The notes beneath the pieces were generated by a model. That model saw only the letters and a program-made list of their open reading frames with translations. It ran no database searches and had not been told where the DNA came from. Below, piece after piece: positions 33,078 through 43,127 of a stretch of 64,000 nt of DNA; positions within the stretch are counted from its first letter, which is position 1; the number at the start of each line of letters is the position of its first letter. Source of the stretch: Powellomyces hirtus (Eukaryota; Chytridiomycota; Chytridiomycetes; Spizellomycetales; Powellomycetaceae); assembly GCA_025526995.1 (NCBI GenBank), contig JAHLKG010000011.1, positions 372,001 to 436,000 of the forward strand, written 5' to 3'. Position numbers and translations under genes: made by a program.

Positions 33078-33826
33078 TCAGGACTCCCACGTAGGTTCTT
33101 GATATCCCTCCCACTTAACCAAGTACTCTTTCGTGTGCACCTTACTGCGGCACTCGTCGATAATCGCCTCCACGGCGTATTCGTTGTCATCCTCCTGACT
33201 CTCCTCATCTAGGAGATCAAGATGTGCTGGATCCTGCTGATATTTGGGTTCGAGTCCCAAGTCTTCTTTGAAGATCACGTCTCGTGACACTTCGACCTTG
33301 TCAGTGACAGGATCCCATACCAAATACCCCTTGGTACCTGTGGGTTGAGCATAGCCTACCAAGTAAGCCTTCTTCGCTCGATTCCCCATTTTATCGCGTC
33401 CTTTGCTTGTTAGAACGGAATACGCCACGCAACCGATACGCCAAAGATGGGCGACATCAGGACGCCGGCCAAATAAGATCTCATGCGGTGTCTTCTTGTT
33501 GATGCGGTTGTACGTAAGGGAATAGATGTATCCAGCCGCTACCAGTAGAGCAGGCCAGAATCTTCGAGGTAGTTTCGTATCCGCAAAGGTGGCGCGGACC
33601 CTGTCCAGCGCCGTGCGATGCCATTGTTCGGCAATCCCGTTTTGCTGACTCGAATAGGCCGCGGACTCTTGGTGAGTGATACCATTCTTCAATAAGTACT
33701 CTAGAACCTTGCCAAAGTATTCGGTGCCTCGATCCGTACGTAGGATCTTGATTTGTCGGTCAGTCTGTTTCTCGATCCAAGCCTTGTAGATGAGAAACTT
33801 GTCGAGTATGACTGCTGAGTCCTTTG
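33078..33826 (-). pseudogene. C2 integrase second half and chromodomain
   Basis: Continues the integrase interrupted by G4: KDSAVILDKFLIYK, second Asp in ILRTDRGTEYF, and Glu in QNGIAEQWH. After VSRDVIFKED comes an acidic linker and a chromodomain at about 33,188-33,081 (YAVEAIIDEC...EYLVKWEGYQEPTWES), which ends at an in-frame TGA. With the TTTG target duplicate removed, the codons either side of G4 read straight through (FPIPS then KDSAV). Confidence 0.85.
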
Positions 33827-34260
33827 TCTGAAAGGGTCCTGGTCGGGTGGGGTTATAGACGCTGTATACGCTATACGGCGTCTTGAGTACCGACGTGGCT
33901 TTCGAGTGAGTTTGGCTATGTGCCGGGGTGTACTAGTATGCCCAGTGCTAAGGGCAAGAGTAGAAGTGCTGCTCTGTATGAATACCTCTATCCTTAGTAC
34001 TAGACTACACGCCTCTGCATATAGACCTAGGAGAATTGTCCTCCAGTGTACCGCAGTAGTGGGGTGTATACAACTCTGTTCTTTCTCCGGGAGGACCCTG
34101 GGGTTCACCTGTTTATATACTCATGCGTTGCCATAGCAGAGAATGCGGCACCTGCCGTCCAGTCTCCGTACATCTGGCGTCACACACGAGAGTGATACAA
34201 AACACGTGTACTAAACTAACTAACTCTACTAAAGGACCCTTAAATACCGTCCCTTTCACA
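33827..34260 (-). repeat. 3' LTR of G4
   Basis: 434 bp; contains long pyrimidine/purine segments and a TATATA near 34,113. A C/T-rich stretch CATCCTCCCCCCTTTTT lies just inside, the complement of a polypurine tract. Confidence 0.9.
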
Positions 34261-34346
34261 TCCTCCCCCCTTTTTGACCTTCCTGCAACTAAGTCTCACG
34301 TCCAGTCCCGTAAGAACCTCGTCAGCCGTAGTTTTTTAGCGCAGAT

Positions 34347-35156
34347 CTAAAAACGTTTCTTTCCACGTCTAGCTCTTCCAATTGCGGGCCGCTCCGTCAA
34401 TTCCATTTCCTCAGGCTCGGGCCTAGGAGGAAAGATGGTACTCCGGTTGATTTTGTGCGTCTTGGGGACGGGCTTTGGAAGTTGCATCGAGCCATCAGCT
34501 GCCGGAGTCTGGAGGCCACCGATGGGCCCATAACGTTCGAGGTCCTTCCATTGCCGGAGGCGGTACCCGGTGTCATGGGCTTTGTAAAACGTCTCTTGCT
34601 CGGATACGACTTGAGTGTACCGTTCCTCCCGGAGCAATTCCAACCGAGTTACTTCATGCCGCATTCGTTCGAACCGGGCGATGACTAGGTCGCCAGGACG
34701 GGTACGCACCCTAATCTCTTGGTCGGGGAGAATGAGGTCGCCACCACGTCCGGGAGTGAAGTTACCGTGGACCGCCATGATAGCCCACTTGTGGTTGTTA
34801 ACATCAAAGTGGGAGCCTGATATTGCATTGAAGTTGATCGTCATTAGGTTTCTGGGTGCGTTGGGGGTGAGCATGGCATCGCGGATTTGTTTGGGAGCAT
34901 CGGCAATCCGGCGTCGCCAGTTCGTACCCTGCACGTTGTCTTTGATAGCTGCCATGCGTGCGTAGAAGCCACATTGCTCGTTCGCCATCTTGGCGTGGTC
35001 CCATAGGAAGAATCCGGCTGCTGCATTGTTGGGAATGACGGGCAAGCGTGACATTGAGCCTTGCATGACCCAGGCTCCACCGTGGAGGATGGCTCCCGTT
35101 TTAGTGTCGCGGGCATTCTGGATCGTTCTAGACCATTCTGGACCATTCCAGACCAT
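34347..35156 (-). CDS. 2OG-Fe(II) dioxygenase-like (TET/JBP-type) cargo of G4
   Basis: An intact frame of 269 residues from the ATG at 35,156 (open upstream to 35,294). Its core has the double-stranded beta-helix dioxygenase layout: H116-x-D118 in NAISGSHFDVNNHKW, then AVHGNFTPGRGGDLILPD, a PGDLVIARF turn, the distal His167 in MRHEVTR, and an Arg in REERYTQVV that could hold 2-oxoglutarate. H-x-D...H binds Fe(II) in this superfamily. The GGDLILPD...PGD pattern resembles TET/JBP-like enzymes that oxidise 5-methylcytosine or thymine and are expanded in mushrooms; substrate here is inference. It follows the chromodomain and precedes the 3' LTR, the usual place for accessory genes. The C-terminal 100 residues are basic. 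It is less damaged than gag-pol beside it. Other 2OG oxygenases remain possible. Confidence 0.65.
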   Translation of the reverse strand: MVWNGPEWSRTIQNARDTKTGAILHGGAWVMQGSMSRLPVIPNNAAAGFFLWDHAKMANEQCGFYARMAAIKDNVQGTNWRRRIADAPKQIRDAMLTPNAPRNLMTINFNAISGSHFDVNNHKWAIMAVHGNFTPGRGGDLILPDQEIRVRTRPGDLVIARFERMRHEVTRLELLREERYTQVVSEQETFYKAHDTGYRLRQWKDLERYGPIGGLQTPAADGSMQLPKPVPKTHKINRSTIFPPRPEPEEMELTERPAIGRARRGKKRF

Positions 35157-35197
35157 TCTAGACACAAGTGGATGTCCTCCCACATGTCCCGTATGCT

Positions 35198-35424
35198 CTA
35201 AGTCCTCCCAGAGGCACCCACAGGTAGATTCCAACAGCGTCGTAGGTTCTCCCGTGTTTCCCAGGTGTTGTGCTTTGCCGGCCAGTATTTCCACTTGACA
35301 AGAAACTCCCGACCATTGTTGGTGTCGCGGTGGTTGACAGTCTTCTCAACCTCATAAGTGTCTTCCTCCTCAATTCCGTCAATTTCATGGTCGGAATTTT
35401 CGTCTGGGTCAATTCCCCGTCGGG
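35198..35424 (-). pseudogene. G4 chromodomain
   Basis: YEVEKTVNHRDTNNGREFLVKW-type chromodomain ending HNTWETRENLR. It lies in a different frame from integrase (frame change near 35,450) and its frame ends at 35,198 within the start of the dioxygenase frame. It would target integration to histone-marked chromatin. Confidence 0.75.
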
Positions 35425-36225
35425 TTAGTTCTTGCAAAGTTCCATATGCTTTGGCCTGAATGGTTTGCGGGTTAGCTTGTTGGCTGTCTCTGCGAGTTTG
35501 AGTTCCTCCTCGAGTGTTTCCTGCTGTGTTAGTGAGGGGATTTCGTCGGAATCGACAGGTCGCCTTTCGGTCCAGTACCGCAGTCGGCGCACGTGGGCTT
35601 GGCGTAGGATGACTTCTGTAGGGCTGAGGGTTTCCAGTAGTTTGAAGGTGGGTCCGTTGCAGGATATAATGCGGTGAGGACCGGTCCATTTAACTGCCAT
35701 TTTTTCCACCGCTGTTTTGTTTTCTTTCCGAGCGGACTTGGTAAATTGGGGTACGGCCAGCCAGACCTTGTCTCCAATGCGGAAACCGTAGTCCTTCATA
35801 TGAGAGACCCTGTCATACCAGGTCTTCTGTGTCTTCTGGGCGCTCCTAATGTTTTCCCTTGCTAGCGCCCAGGCTTTTTGTAGTCGGAGTTGTGTCTCCG
35901 CTCTGTAGTCACGCATCTCAAGGACCATTGGTGCTTCATCCAGGTTGTCAGTGGGCGTGTTTGTTTGATGTAGTAAGTCCTTTGGCAGCCGAGGGTCTCG
36001 TCCAAACATGAGGAAGAAAGGGGACTCATGTGTGGATTGGTGCATTGCCGTGCGGTAAGCAAGCAAGTTGTATGGCAATTGCGTGTCCCAATCGTCGTGT
36101 GAGTACTTGTTCACGTACGTTTGCAGCATTCTTACCAGGGTGCCATTGAACCTTTCTGTTAAGCCGTCAGCCTCTGGGTGGTACGGCGAGGTGAAAGCGG
36201 GGTGCGTCCCAAGCAAACTCAGGAT
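35425..36225 (-). pseudogene. G4 integrase C-terminal half
   Basis: Same frame as the upstream pol, separated by the TGA 36,226-36,228. It starts ILSLLGTHPAFTSPYHPEAD with the catalytic Glu in DGLTERFNGTLV, then the typical LPYNLLAYRTAMHQST, ESPFFLMFGRDPRLP, and a C-terminal beta-barrel (FRIGDKVWLAVP, KWTGPHRIISCNG, QAHVRRLRYW). Confidence 0.85.
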
Positions 36226-39200
36226 TCAACGTTGCAAGTCACTGATAAAGGGTTGCCCTCTGTCGGTGACAATACTTCCTGGTATGCCGAAGCGACAGAA
36301 TACATCCTCTACAAGCCGTCTTGACACGCGGTTTGCTGTGATGTCGGGGACTGCAAACGCTTCGACCCATTTAGTCATGTAGTCCGTCAGTACGATGATG
36401 TAGTTGTTGCCTCTTGCTGTTGTTGGCAACTTCCCAACGATGTCGATACCGATCTTCTCCCATGGGTCGTTGACGGCAATTGGTGTTAATGGTCCGACTC
36501 GGTTCTTTGGTAATGGTTTGTGTTCTGAGCATTCTGCACATGACTTGACGTGGTTGACTACGTCTGAGTGCCAACCTGGCCACCAATAAGACTCTTGCAC
36601 TTTCTGAAGAGTTCTGTCTCTCCCTAGGTGCCCGGCTAGTAAGTCATCGTGGCATGACTCAATCGCTTTACGTCGTAGGCCGTCTGGGACCAGTAATTGT
36701 TGAAAGATGCGTGGTCGGAATCCTGTTTTGTCGAATCGGTGAATTCGGTAGAGTATGTCTTCAAGTAGGATAAGGCGGTGTGCTGTCTTCCTGATGTTGT
36801 CCTGCTGTTCCTTGGTACCGTCGAGTGTTCCATCAACAAGGAAATGGTAGGCTGCAGCAAAGTCTTTGTCTTTTTGCTGCTGTTGCGGGATGTCATCAGC
36901 AAGCTTCTGGACTAACGGAACACTTGTCGTCAGAAACGCTTCCTTGTCTGGCTCCTCTTTGTTGTAGGATATGACTTCTACCCCACTCGCGGTTTCAAAA
37001 GCGGTCTGCTCGGTTTGAGTGGAAATCGTACGGGATTTCGGTGGGTCATTGTGAAGACGTGACAAAAAGTCCGGCGTCCTATGAGCCAGGGATTTTCCAG
37101 GTTTGTGCACCATTTTGAAGTCGCAATCGGCTAAGGCATAGCTCCAGCAGGCCCATTTCCCTGATAAGTCGCCGTTCTTTCGTAGCGGCAGCAGAGGCGA
37201 GTGATCACTTTCCACTGTGAAGTTGTTGCCCCATAGGTAAGAGTCGAGGGTTTGAATAGCCCAGACGACTGCTAATCCTTCTCGTTCTGTGTTAGAGTAG
37301 CGAGTCTCGGGGTCTGTCAGGGACTTACTCAAAAATGCCATTGGAATTCTCGCATTGTCTTTAATCTTATACAGCGCTGCTCCTAGTCCTCGCTTGCTTG
37401 CATCGACGGAGAGTATCATGGGTATGTCCTTCTCAGGGAACTCCAGTATAGCTGCCTCTTTTATTGCCGTCTTCAGTTCGTCGAAAGCGCTTTGCTCTTC
37501 AGCCGTCCATCGCCATTGGACATCATGTTTCGTCAATTCATACAACGGCCGCGCGATGGTACCATAGTTTTCAATGTGTTTGTGATGGAAGACGCACATA
37601 CCCAAAAAGGTTTGTACATCTGATACGGTTTTCGGAACGCCGATGGCTTGTATCCCGTCGACTTTTGCTGGGTCTACTGCTACGCCGCGGCCATTGACAA
37701 TCTTCCCCAGGAACTTCAATTCACCCTGTGCAAAGTGGCATTTCTCCAGCTTAATCCTCAGTCCAGCGTCGACTATCCGTTCTAACACACGACTTATGTG
37801 TGCCATGTGTTCCTCGAATGTGTCAGAGTATATGATGATGTCGTCCACATAGACCAGGCAGAATTGGTATTTCAGGCCCGCTAACACGGCATCCATAACT
37901 CGTTGAAATGTCGGAGGGGAGTTCTTCAAGCCGAAGGGAAGTTTGTTGTATTCAAATAGGCTGTGCGGCGTGCAGAATGCCGTGTAGTGCTTGTGTTCTT
38001 CCTTGATGGGAATTTGCCAGAATCCCCAGCGTAGGTCCATTGTTGTGAAGTATCGTTTCCCCGCCAGGTAGTCGATAGTGGAGTCGACTCGGGGTAGCGG
38101 ATACCTGTCTGGAATGGTGTGTTCGTTTAATTCTCGATAGTCTGTGACGAACCGTAGCCCTCCCCCTGGTTTCTTGACTAATGAAACCGGGGCTGCCCAT
38201 GGCGATCGGGATGGTCGGATGACGTTGTCCTTCAGCATGGTGTTCATGTGGTCTCTGAGTAGTTCCTCTTTTACCATTCCAGCTCTCCTTGGGGGGTAAC
38301 TGATTGGCCGGGTTCCTTCCATGATGGCCATGTGGTGTTTGTATGGAATGTTTGGTTTTGCGGGGATTCTAGGGTCAAATGCTTCGGCATGGCGCATTAA
38401 TGTTTGCTTGAGCATGGCTTGTTTGGTTGGGTCGAGGTGGGGTAGTTCCAATGCCTCTAGTACTTCCTTTCCTGATGTGTGAGCCCGTTCGTAAGACTGT
38501 CCATCTTCTGATGGGGTGGCCGGTTCGGGAAGGCTGTCGGTGGCATGTAGGCCTTCTTGTGCATCTTTTCCCCATGCAGCTAATTCCCCAATCTCTTCTT
38601 GCCCTAAACCTTCTCCTTGGCCGGTGTCCTTGTAAGGTTTCTTCTGGTTTGGTCGTATGGGTTCGTTGTACCTGGTTTTGTGGGTTTCCTCCTCTGCGTT
38701 GACGATGAACACCGTTTTCCGGGTCGTCTTCTCCTTTGGGTGTGGTGGAGAGCAGCTTGTAGGTCGTGGTAGTCTTTGTTGGGAAGTTTCTGGTAGTAGG
38801 TCCTGTTGCATCAGCCAGTCATTCACACCGTTGGGTTCCGTGAGATGCACTTCCGGTACTCTCTCAATGGCGAAGTCACGGTCTTCAGAATCGACCCATC
38901 CAAGTAATTGTCCTTTCCTTAGCTTCCTTCCATGACTTGTAAGGTTGGCGACCGGGGTGAGCCATGTACCGTCCCAGTGTGGTTTTACAAGCTGGTTGGG
39001 GCACCAAATACCGTTGCTCTGCCTGCTCTTACTGCCGGTGACCAGGTAGCATTCATTGGGGCTCAACTCTTGCTCAGGTCTAGCGGCGACATGCGTGACG
39101 TGGTGGGCGGGCAGATGTACTTCTTCCTCGGCGACGTATACGGGAACGCGAATGCTACCGTAGTGGCGGCTCCCGTCTGTCGTGTATTGCCCAAATGCAG

Positions 39201-39560
39201 TTTTCATGGGTGTCTTTTTCCGTGGTCCGTCTGGTTTACTTTCATATTCCAATTGGTCGAACTCGAGGTCCAGTTTGGTTTTGTATTCCTTCAGGCCTGG
39301 TATCCCTATGAGTACTGGTCGGCCGAGGCCTGGGACAATGCTGAATCTCATGTTCCGTGGTTGGGTTCCGTGAACGCCAATTTCGAGGTCAAGGTAAAGC
39401 CAATTCCAGTCAGGTTGCTTGTATGCTGCCACACGTGCACCCTGGTTCTTGCTTGGAGTACCTTCAGGAAGCTGTCTGATATGCAGTTGATGGTGGCGGC
39501 CGTGTCTGCAATTAGACCGTCCATTTCGACTCCGTTGATTTTGCCATAGATCTGTGCCAC
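36226..39560 (-). pseudogene. G4 protease-RT-RNase H-integrase
   Basis: Protease lies at about 39,560-39,440 (MDGLIADTAATINCISD; active site D-T-A). A 1-nt frame change then leads to a 1,068-residue open frame. In that frame: RT about 400-590 with WAAPVSLVKKPGGG, TMDLRWGFWQI and YVDD at 528-531; RNase H starts SVDASKRGLGAALY near 676 with the ESDH motif near 741; integrase zinc residues H928, H935, C965, C968; catalytic D997 and D1057. It stops at a TGA after SDLQR, in the middle of the integrase core. Confidence 0.9.
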
Positions 39561-39606
39561 AGTGAACATTGCATGTTTGAGGTCGTCTTCTGCATGGGCG
39601 GGTGTC

Positions 39607-40019
39607 TCATTTTCCCTTGTCTGCCTTGGCAACGTATGCTTCAGCTGAGGCTTGCCCTTTGTTTGTTGTGTCTGCTTGTGCGGAAGCCTTCTCGACTTCC
39701 ACAATCCATGTAGTTTCGTTGTACCGTTTGTGCCATCCGTGTGGGCGGTGGCCGAATAATTCTCTTCGTCCATTCTCATATGCTAGTGACCGGTTGAGGA
39801 AGCTTCCCGTGACAGGAGTGTCATCCAATTCGGTATAGAATAATGAAGTCAGTGGTAGCTCATCAGTTCCTCTGAGTCGCCATGCTGCTTGGGGAATTCC
39901 GTCTCTGTCTGTTGGGCATGCCCGGGGCTTCGGCGCGTCGAAACCAATCTTCTTGCTGTTTCTTGGTTGTGTAACTGCTTCTGCAGCAGCACTCTCCCCC
40001 CTTTTTGTGGTGGGTTGTG
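39607..40019 (-). other. G4 pol linker, frames disrupted
   Basis: Between the Dam-like frame stop and protease. One frame (39,828-39,607) encodes GSFLNRSLAYENGRRELFGH followed by a Lys/Ala-rich stretch, without a known domain. Frame changes on both sides suggest small indels in an originally continuous pol. Confidence 0.4.
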
Positions 40020-41030
40020 CTAGGATTGCATCGGGGGCAAACGTGGGAGAAGGTGTACAGTTCGTGAGAACACCTCCGCTGTGTTGGCCGGGGTTGTATC
40101 TCGAATTTCGATGATCTCATTGAAGGGGATGCGCATTCCTTGAGTTATTCCTGCGTAGCGGTCCTCTGGTGGTATGTGAGGAATGGTGCGTGGTCCATGA
40201 CGGTTTTCGGACCACGCACGCTTGAGTTCAGTAATGAACCGTTGTTGAGTTTTGACTTCGCCAGATATTCGCCACGCGGCGGTGTATGGCCATGGTGGTT
40301 CGTTGACGATGCCGGAGCCATCAGCTCGGGCACCTTGTCGGGCGAAAAGTTCACGGGAATGCTTGAGCAATTTTGGGTAATCGACGCACATTCCGAGTAG
40401 TTGTTGATACCAGAGGGAGTTTTTCCATACTGGTGTAATGAGTGTCATGGTGGCTCCGTCGGCACTGACTTTGGCGAGGACCTGCAGTATGAGCTCCCAC
40501 AGTGGGTTAGCCCAGCAATTCTCGGTACTCCAGTCATGCGTAAACGCATTTCGGCATACTGCTGAGGGGTCAGCGTATGCAATTGTGCAATAGCGGTAGA
40601 TCAGACGGTTCTGTTTTGTGGCAAACAGATCAATCGTATGGCCTTGAGGTCCTCCCCACCGTCCCATGTTGAGTTGGGCAAAAACGTCAGGATGTAATTG
40701 CCAGTCGTTTCGGTCGTAGGAGGCGATGTAAACTTCAGACTTAGGGAACTTGTTCTCGGAACACGCCGTGTTTGTTTTTTCGGTTGTTAACTCAGGCGCC
40801 AGGTACTTGTTCTCCTCAGGCATCGTGTTTGGATTTTCTATTTTTTTCGTTGTTTTGTCAGTGGTTAGTGTGTCGACAGACACAGGGTGGAGCGTGGGCG
40901 GCGTAGGAGTGTGACGGCATTCGGGTGTCCCAATGTCGTCATTCTCGAATGCGGCATCGTTCTGAATGTCGTCTGACCATTTCGCCGCCGGACCCAGGCG
41001 GTCCACTAGGTCCGGGGAGCAAAATCCTTC
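40020..41030 (-). CDS. Dam-like methyltransferase-type domain of G4 pol
   Basis: An open frame of about 330 residues overlapping the end of gag. After a 95-residue polar linker, residues about 99-205 read DWQLHPDVFAQLN, GHTIDLFATKQNR, a NAFTHDW segment, WANPLWELILQVL and DGATMTLITPVWKNSLWY. This matches the pattern of the Dam-like region of DIRS/Ngaro retrotransposons and phage-type N6-adenine methyltransferases: W-x-L-P near the start, DLFA (SAM-loop position), N-P-[PL]-[YFW] catalytic motif and a terminal P-x-W...WY. The motif here is NPLW rather than NPPY/NPPF, so activity is doubtful. Placement upstream of protease in a Gypsy element is unusual. The frame is -1 to gag; the GGATTTTG stretch near 41,025 is a possible slip site. 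Confidence 0.55.
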   Translation of the reverse strand, partial: EGFCSPDLVDRLGPAAKWSDDIQNDAAFENDDIGTPECRHTPTPPTLHPVSVDTLTTDKTTKKIENPNTMPEENKYLAPELTTEKTNTACSENKFPKSEVYIASYDRNDWQLHPDVFAQLNMGRWGGPQGHTIDLFATKQNRLIYRYCTIAYADPSAVCRNAFTHDWSTENCWANPLWELILQVLAKVSADGATMTLITPVWKNSLWYQQLLGMCVDYPKLLKHSRELFARQGARADGSGIVNEPPWPYTAAWRISGEVKTQQRFITELKRAWSENRHGPRTIPHIPPEDRYAGITQGMRIPFNEIIEIRDTTPANTAEVFSRTVHLLPRLPPMQS

Positions 41031-42670
41031 CGTGGGTGCGGGCAGCTTTGAACGAAGTGCCCCGTATCACCGCAGTTGTAGCATTTGCCAGCGGAGTTCG
41101 TTACCCCATTCGGTTCGGCGGGAGCTGCAATCTGAGGCAGAGTAGGGGTTGTCAAAGGCTTTTGCACTTGCAACAATTGACCCAGTAAGGCTGTCATCTG
41201 CTGCAAGGTTTCTTCCATGGACGGTTTCGGCTGTTGGTGCTGGTGGCTGTTGCGATGTGGCGGTTGCGCAGTGGCAGTGTACGGTTGAGTTTGGGGTCTG
41301 CTCCATGCTCCTCCTTGGTGCCAGGCGTCCTCCCTCCGGTATGGTTGTTCCTCGCGGCGATAGGGCTGCTGGGTCCGCCGTCTGTCCATGAGAAACACCT
41401 CTATGTCTTCGTGTTCCTCCTGCGTCAATGCCATTGCTGACTCACCATCTTCTGCAAGGAAGATTCTTTTGCCGGGATTCTTACGGCTGGCGCTGGTTAG
41501 GCGGAGTTCCTGTTTAATCGAGGCCAATTCCTTCCCTAGGGATGCTGTCGTCTCTTGCGCGGCTGACCGAGCTGCTTCTTCGGCAATCTTCTTGAGGTCT
41601 GATTCTTGGATGCGTCCGCGAGAAGACGAATCTCCGTCATCCATTCCTTGTTCATACCGTTCATAGACCTTGTCGACTAGGTCGTCAAACGTGACGGTAG
41701 CATCGTCCCAGCGTTTGCCGTTAAATAGGATGGACTTCATGGACGGTTTCTAATGACCTTCTAGGAAAGCGTACTTCTTTTCTTGGTCACTCAATTGCGA
41801 TACTGTGGGTAGTGCTTTGTTCAAGGACCGGAGCCGAATGGCGAAAGCTCTAGATGTTTCCCGCGGTTTCTTTTTGAGCGTAAGTACTGCCATGCGTCGG
41901 TCCATGCTTGTCAGCTTGGTGCCGAACCATGCAATGAGTGCTTCGAGGAATTCGTCAAATGTTTCGTAGCGGTCAACTTCCGAATAGAGCCAGGTGAGGG
42001 CAGTGCCAGTGAATTGCTTGTTAGAGAGGTACTTGAGAGCATTGTCCCGATTGGTAAGGTGGCCTTGGCACACTGCCATTTCTACTTCTCCCCGCCGGCG
42101 GGAGCAGAATTCTTGTACATCCACATCTTTGCCGTCCAGTTTCTTGTTGTCCGGTAATTCTAGTGTCCAGAGGGCTTGGGAGAGATCTCTCATGAAGCTC
42201 TGGTTGTGTACGGGTTGTGCCATACTGATGGACTCGGTGTAGAAGACGAACTGCTCGTTTACGTCGTTTTTCGGGAATTCGAGATGTCGGGCGGGTGTGT
42301 GGAAGGTTTCGGTTTCTTCCTCGTTGGTTGCGGTCTGTCTAGCGGGCGTGCTAGGAGGTTGGTTCGGCTGCTCTTGAGCCGGGAAGTCTCCGGGTAATTT
42401 GTGGTGCGTTGTCGGCCGTTCGGTGGCCGATGATCTTGCTTTGCGCTGCAATTCAGATGCGGCAGTAGGTAGGCCCTTTTTGGGCTTCCGTGGTGCTCTG
42501 GTAAGAGCGTCTGAGGTCTTGGCTTGTGTAGATGCTCGTAGAGAGCGGGTAAATGCTGAATGCTCCAGATTGGAGTCAGGCCGCAATTGAAGCGGGATGG
42601 TGTGTACGTTTCCAGAGATGCCGTTGGCCTCCTGCTTAAGACGTCTTCTCTTTAACGTGTGAGTCTGCAC
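41006..42670 (-). pseudogene. G4 Gag
   Basis: Capsid region with TALTWLYSEVDRYETFDEFL, a conserved WFGTKLTS and the RLRSLNKALP segment, interrupted by an in-frame TAG (near 41,748) between FLEGH and KPSMKSILF, where a sense codon is expected. The C-terminal part has a CCHC zinc knuckle (CYNCGDTGHFVQSC) and ends at a TAG at 41,006-41,008. No convincing ATG is seen near the 5' LTR; the frame is open from about 42,670. Confidence 0.85.
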
Positions 42671-42678
42671 TTCTTCTC

Positions 42679-42693
42679 GGCTGAGCCACCAAA
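42679..42693 (-). promoter_or_regulatory. G4 primer-binding site
   Basis: Directly after the 5' LTR on the minus strand comes TTTGGTGGCTCAGCC; TGGTGGCTCAGCC could pair with a tRNA 3' end of the form GGCTGAGCCACCA. The tRNA was not identified. This differs from the half-tRNA site of the Copia elements. Confidence 0.5.
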
Positions 42694-43127
42694 TGTGAAA
42701 GGGTCCTGGTTGGGTGGGGTTATAGACGCTGTATACGCTATACGGCGTCTTGAGTACCGACGTGGCTTTCGAGTGAGTTCGGCTATGTGCCGGGGTGTAC
42801 TAGTATGCCCAGTGCTAAGGGCAAGAGTAGAAGTGCTGCTCTGTATGAATACCTCTATCCTTAGTACTAGACTACACGCCTCTGCATATAGACCTAGGAG
42901 AATTGTCCTCCAGTGTACCGCAGTAGTGGGGTGTATACAACTCTGTTCTTTCTCCAGGAGGACCCTGGGGTCCACCTGTTTATATACTCATGCGTTGCCA
43001 TAGCAGAGAATGTGGCACCTGCCGTCCAGTCTCCATACATCTGGCGTCACACACGAGAGTGATACAAAACACGTGTACTAAACTAACTAACTCTACTAAA
43101 GGACCCTTAAATACCGTCCCTTTCACA
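42694..43127 (-). repeat. 5' LTR of G4
   Basis: 434 bp, nearly identical to 33,827-34,260, with intact TGTGAAAGGG and CCCTTTCACA ends. Confidence 0.95.

Larger units (their letters stand above)
33827..43127 (-). mobile_element. Gypsy element G4 with methyltransferase-like and dioxygenase cargo
   Basis: A complete 9,301-bp element with 434-bp LTRs (33,827-34,260 and 42,694-43,127), 10-bp inverted LTR termini TGTGAAAGGG/CCCTTTCACA (one base changed at 33,828) and a 4-bp TSD, TTTG (33,823-33,826 and 43,128-43,131). Order on the minus strand: gag, Dam-like domain, protease, RT, RNase H, integrase, chromodomain, 2OG-Fe(II) dioxygenase-like ORF, 3' LTR. The LTRs differ at only a handful of bases, so insertion into C2 is recent. 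Gag has an in-frame TAG, integrase an in-frame TGA, and frames change around protease and before the chromodomain. Confidence 0.9.

Noticed and set aside
35100..35165. Heat-shock-element-like repeats (GAATGGTCT units) before the G4 dioxygenase
   Set aside because: The units repeat in one direction only, lacking alternating GAA/TTC blocks; probably a simple tandem repeat.
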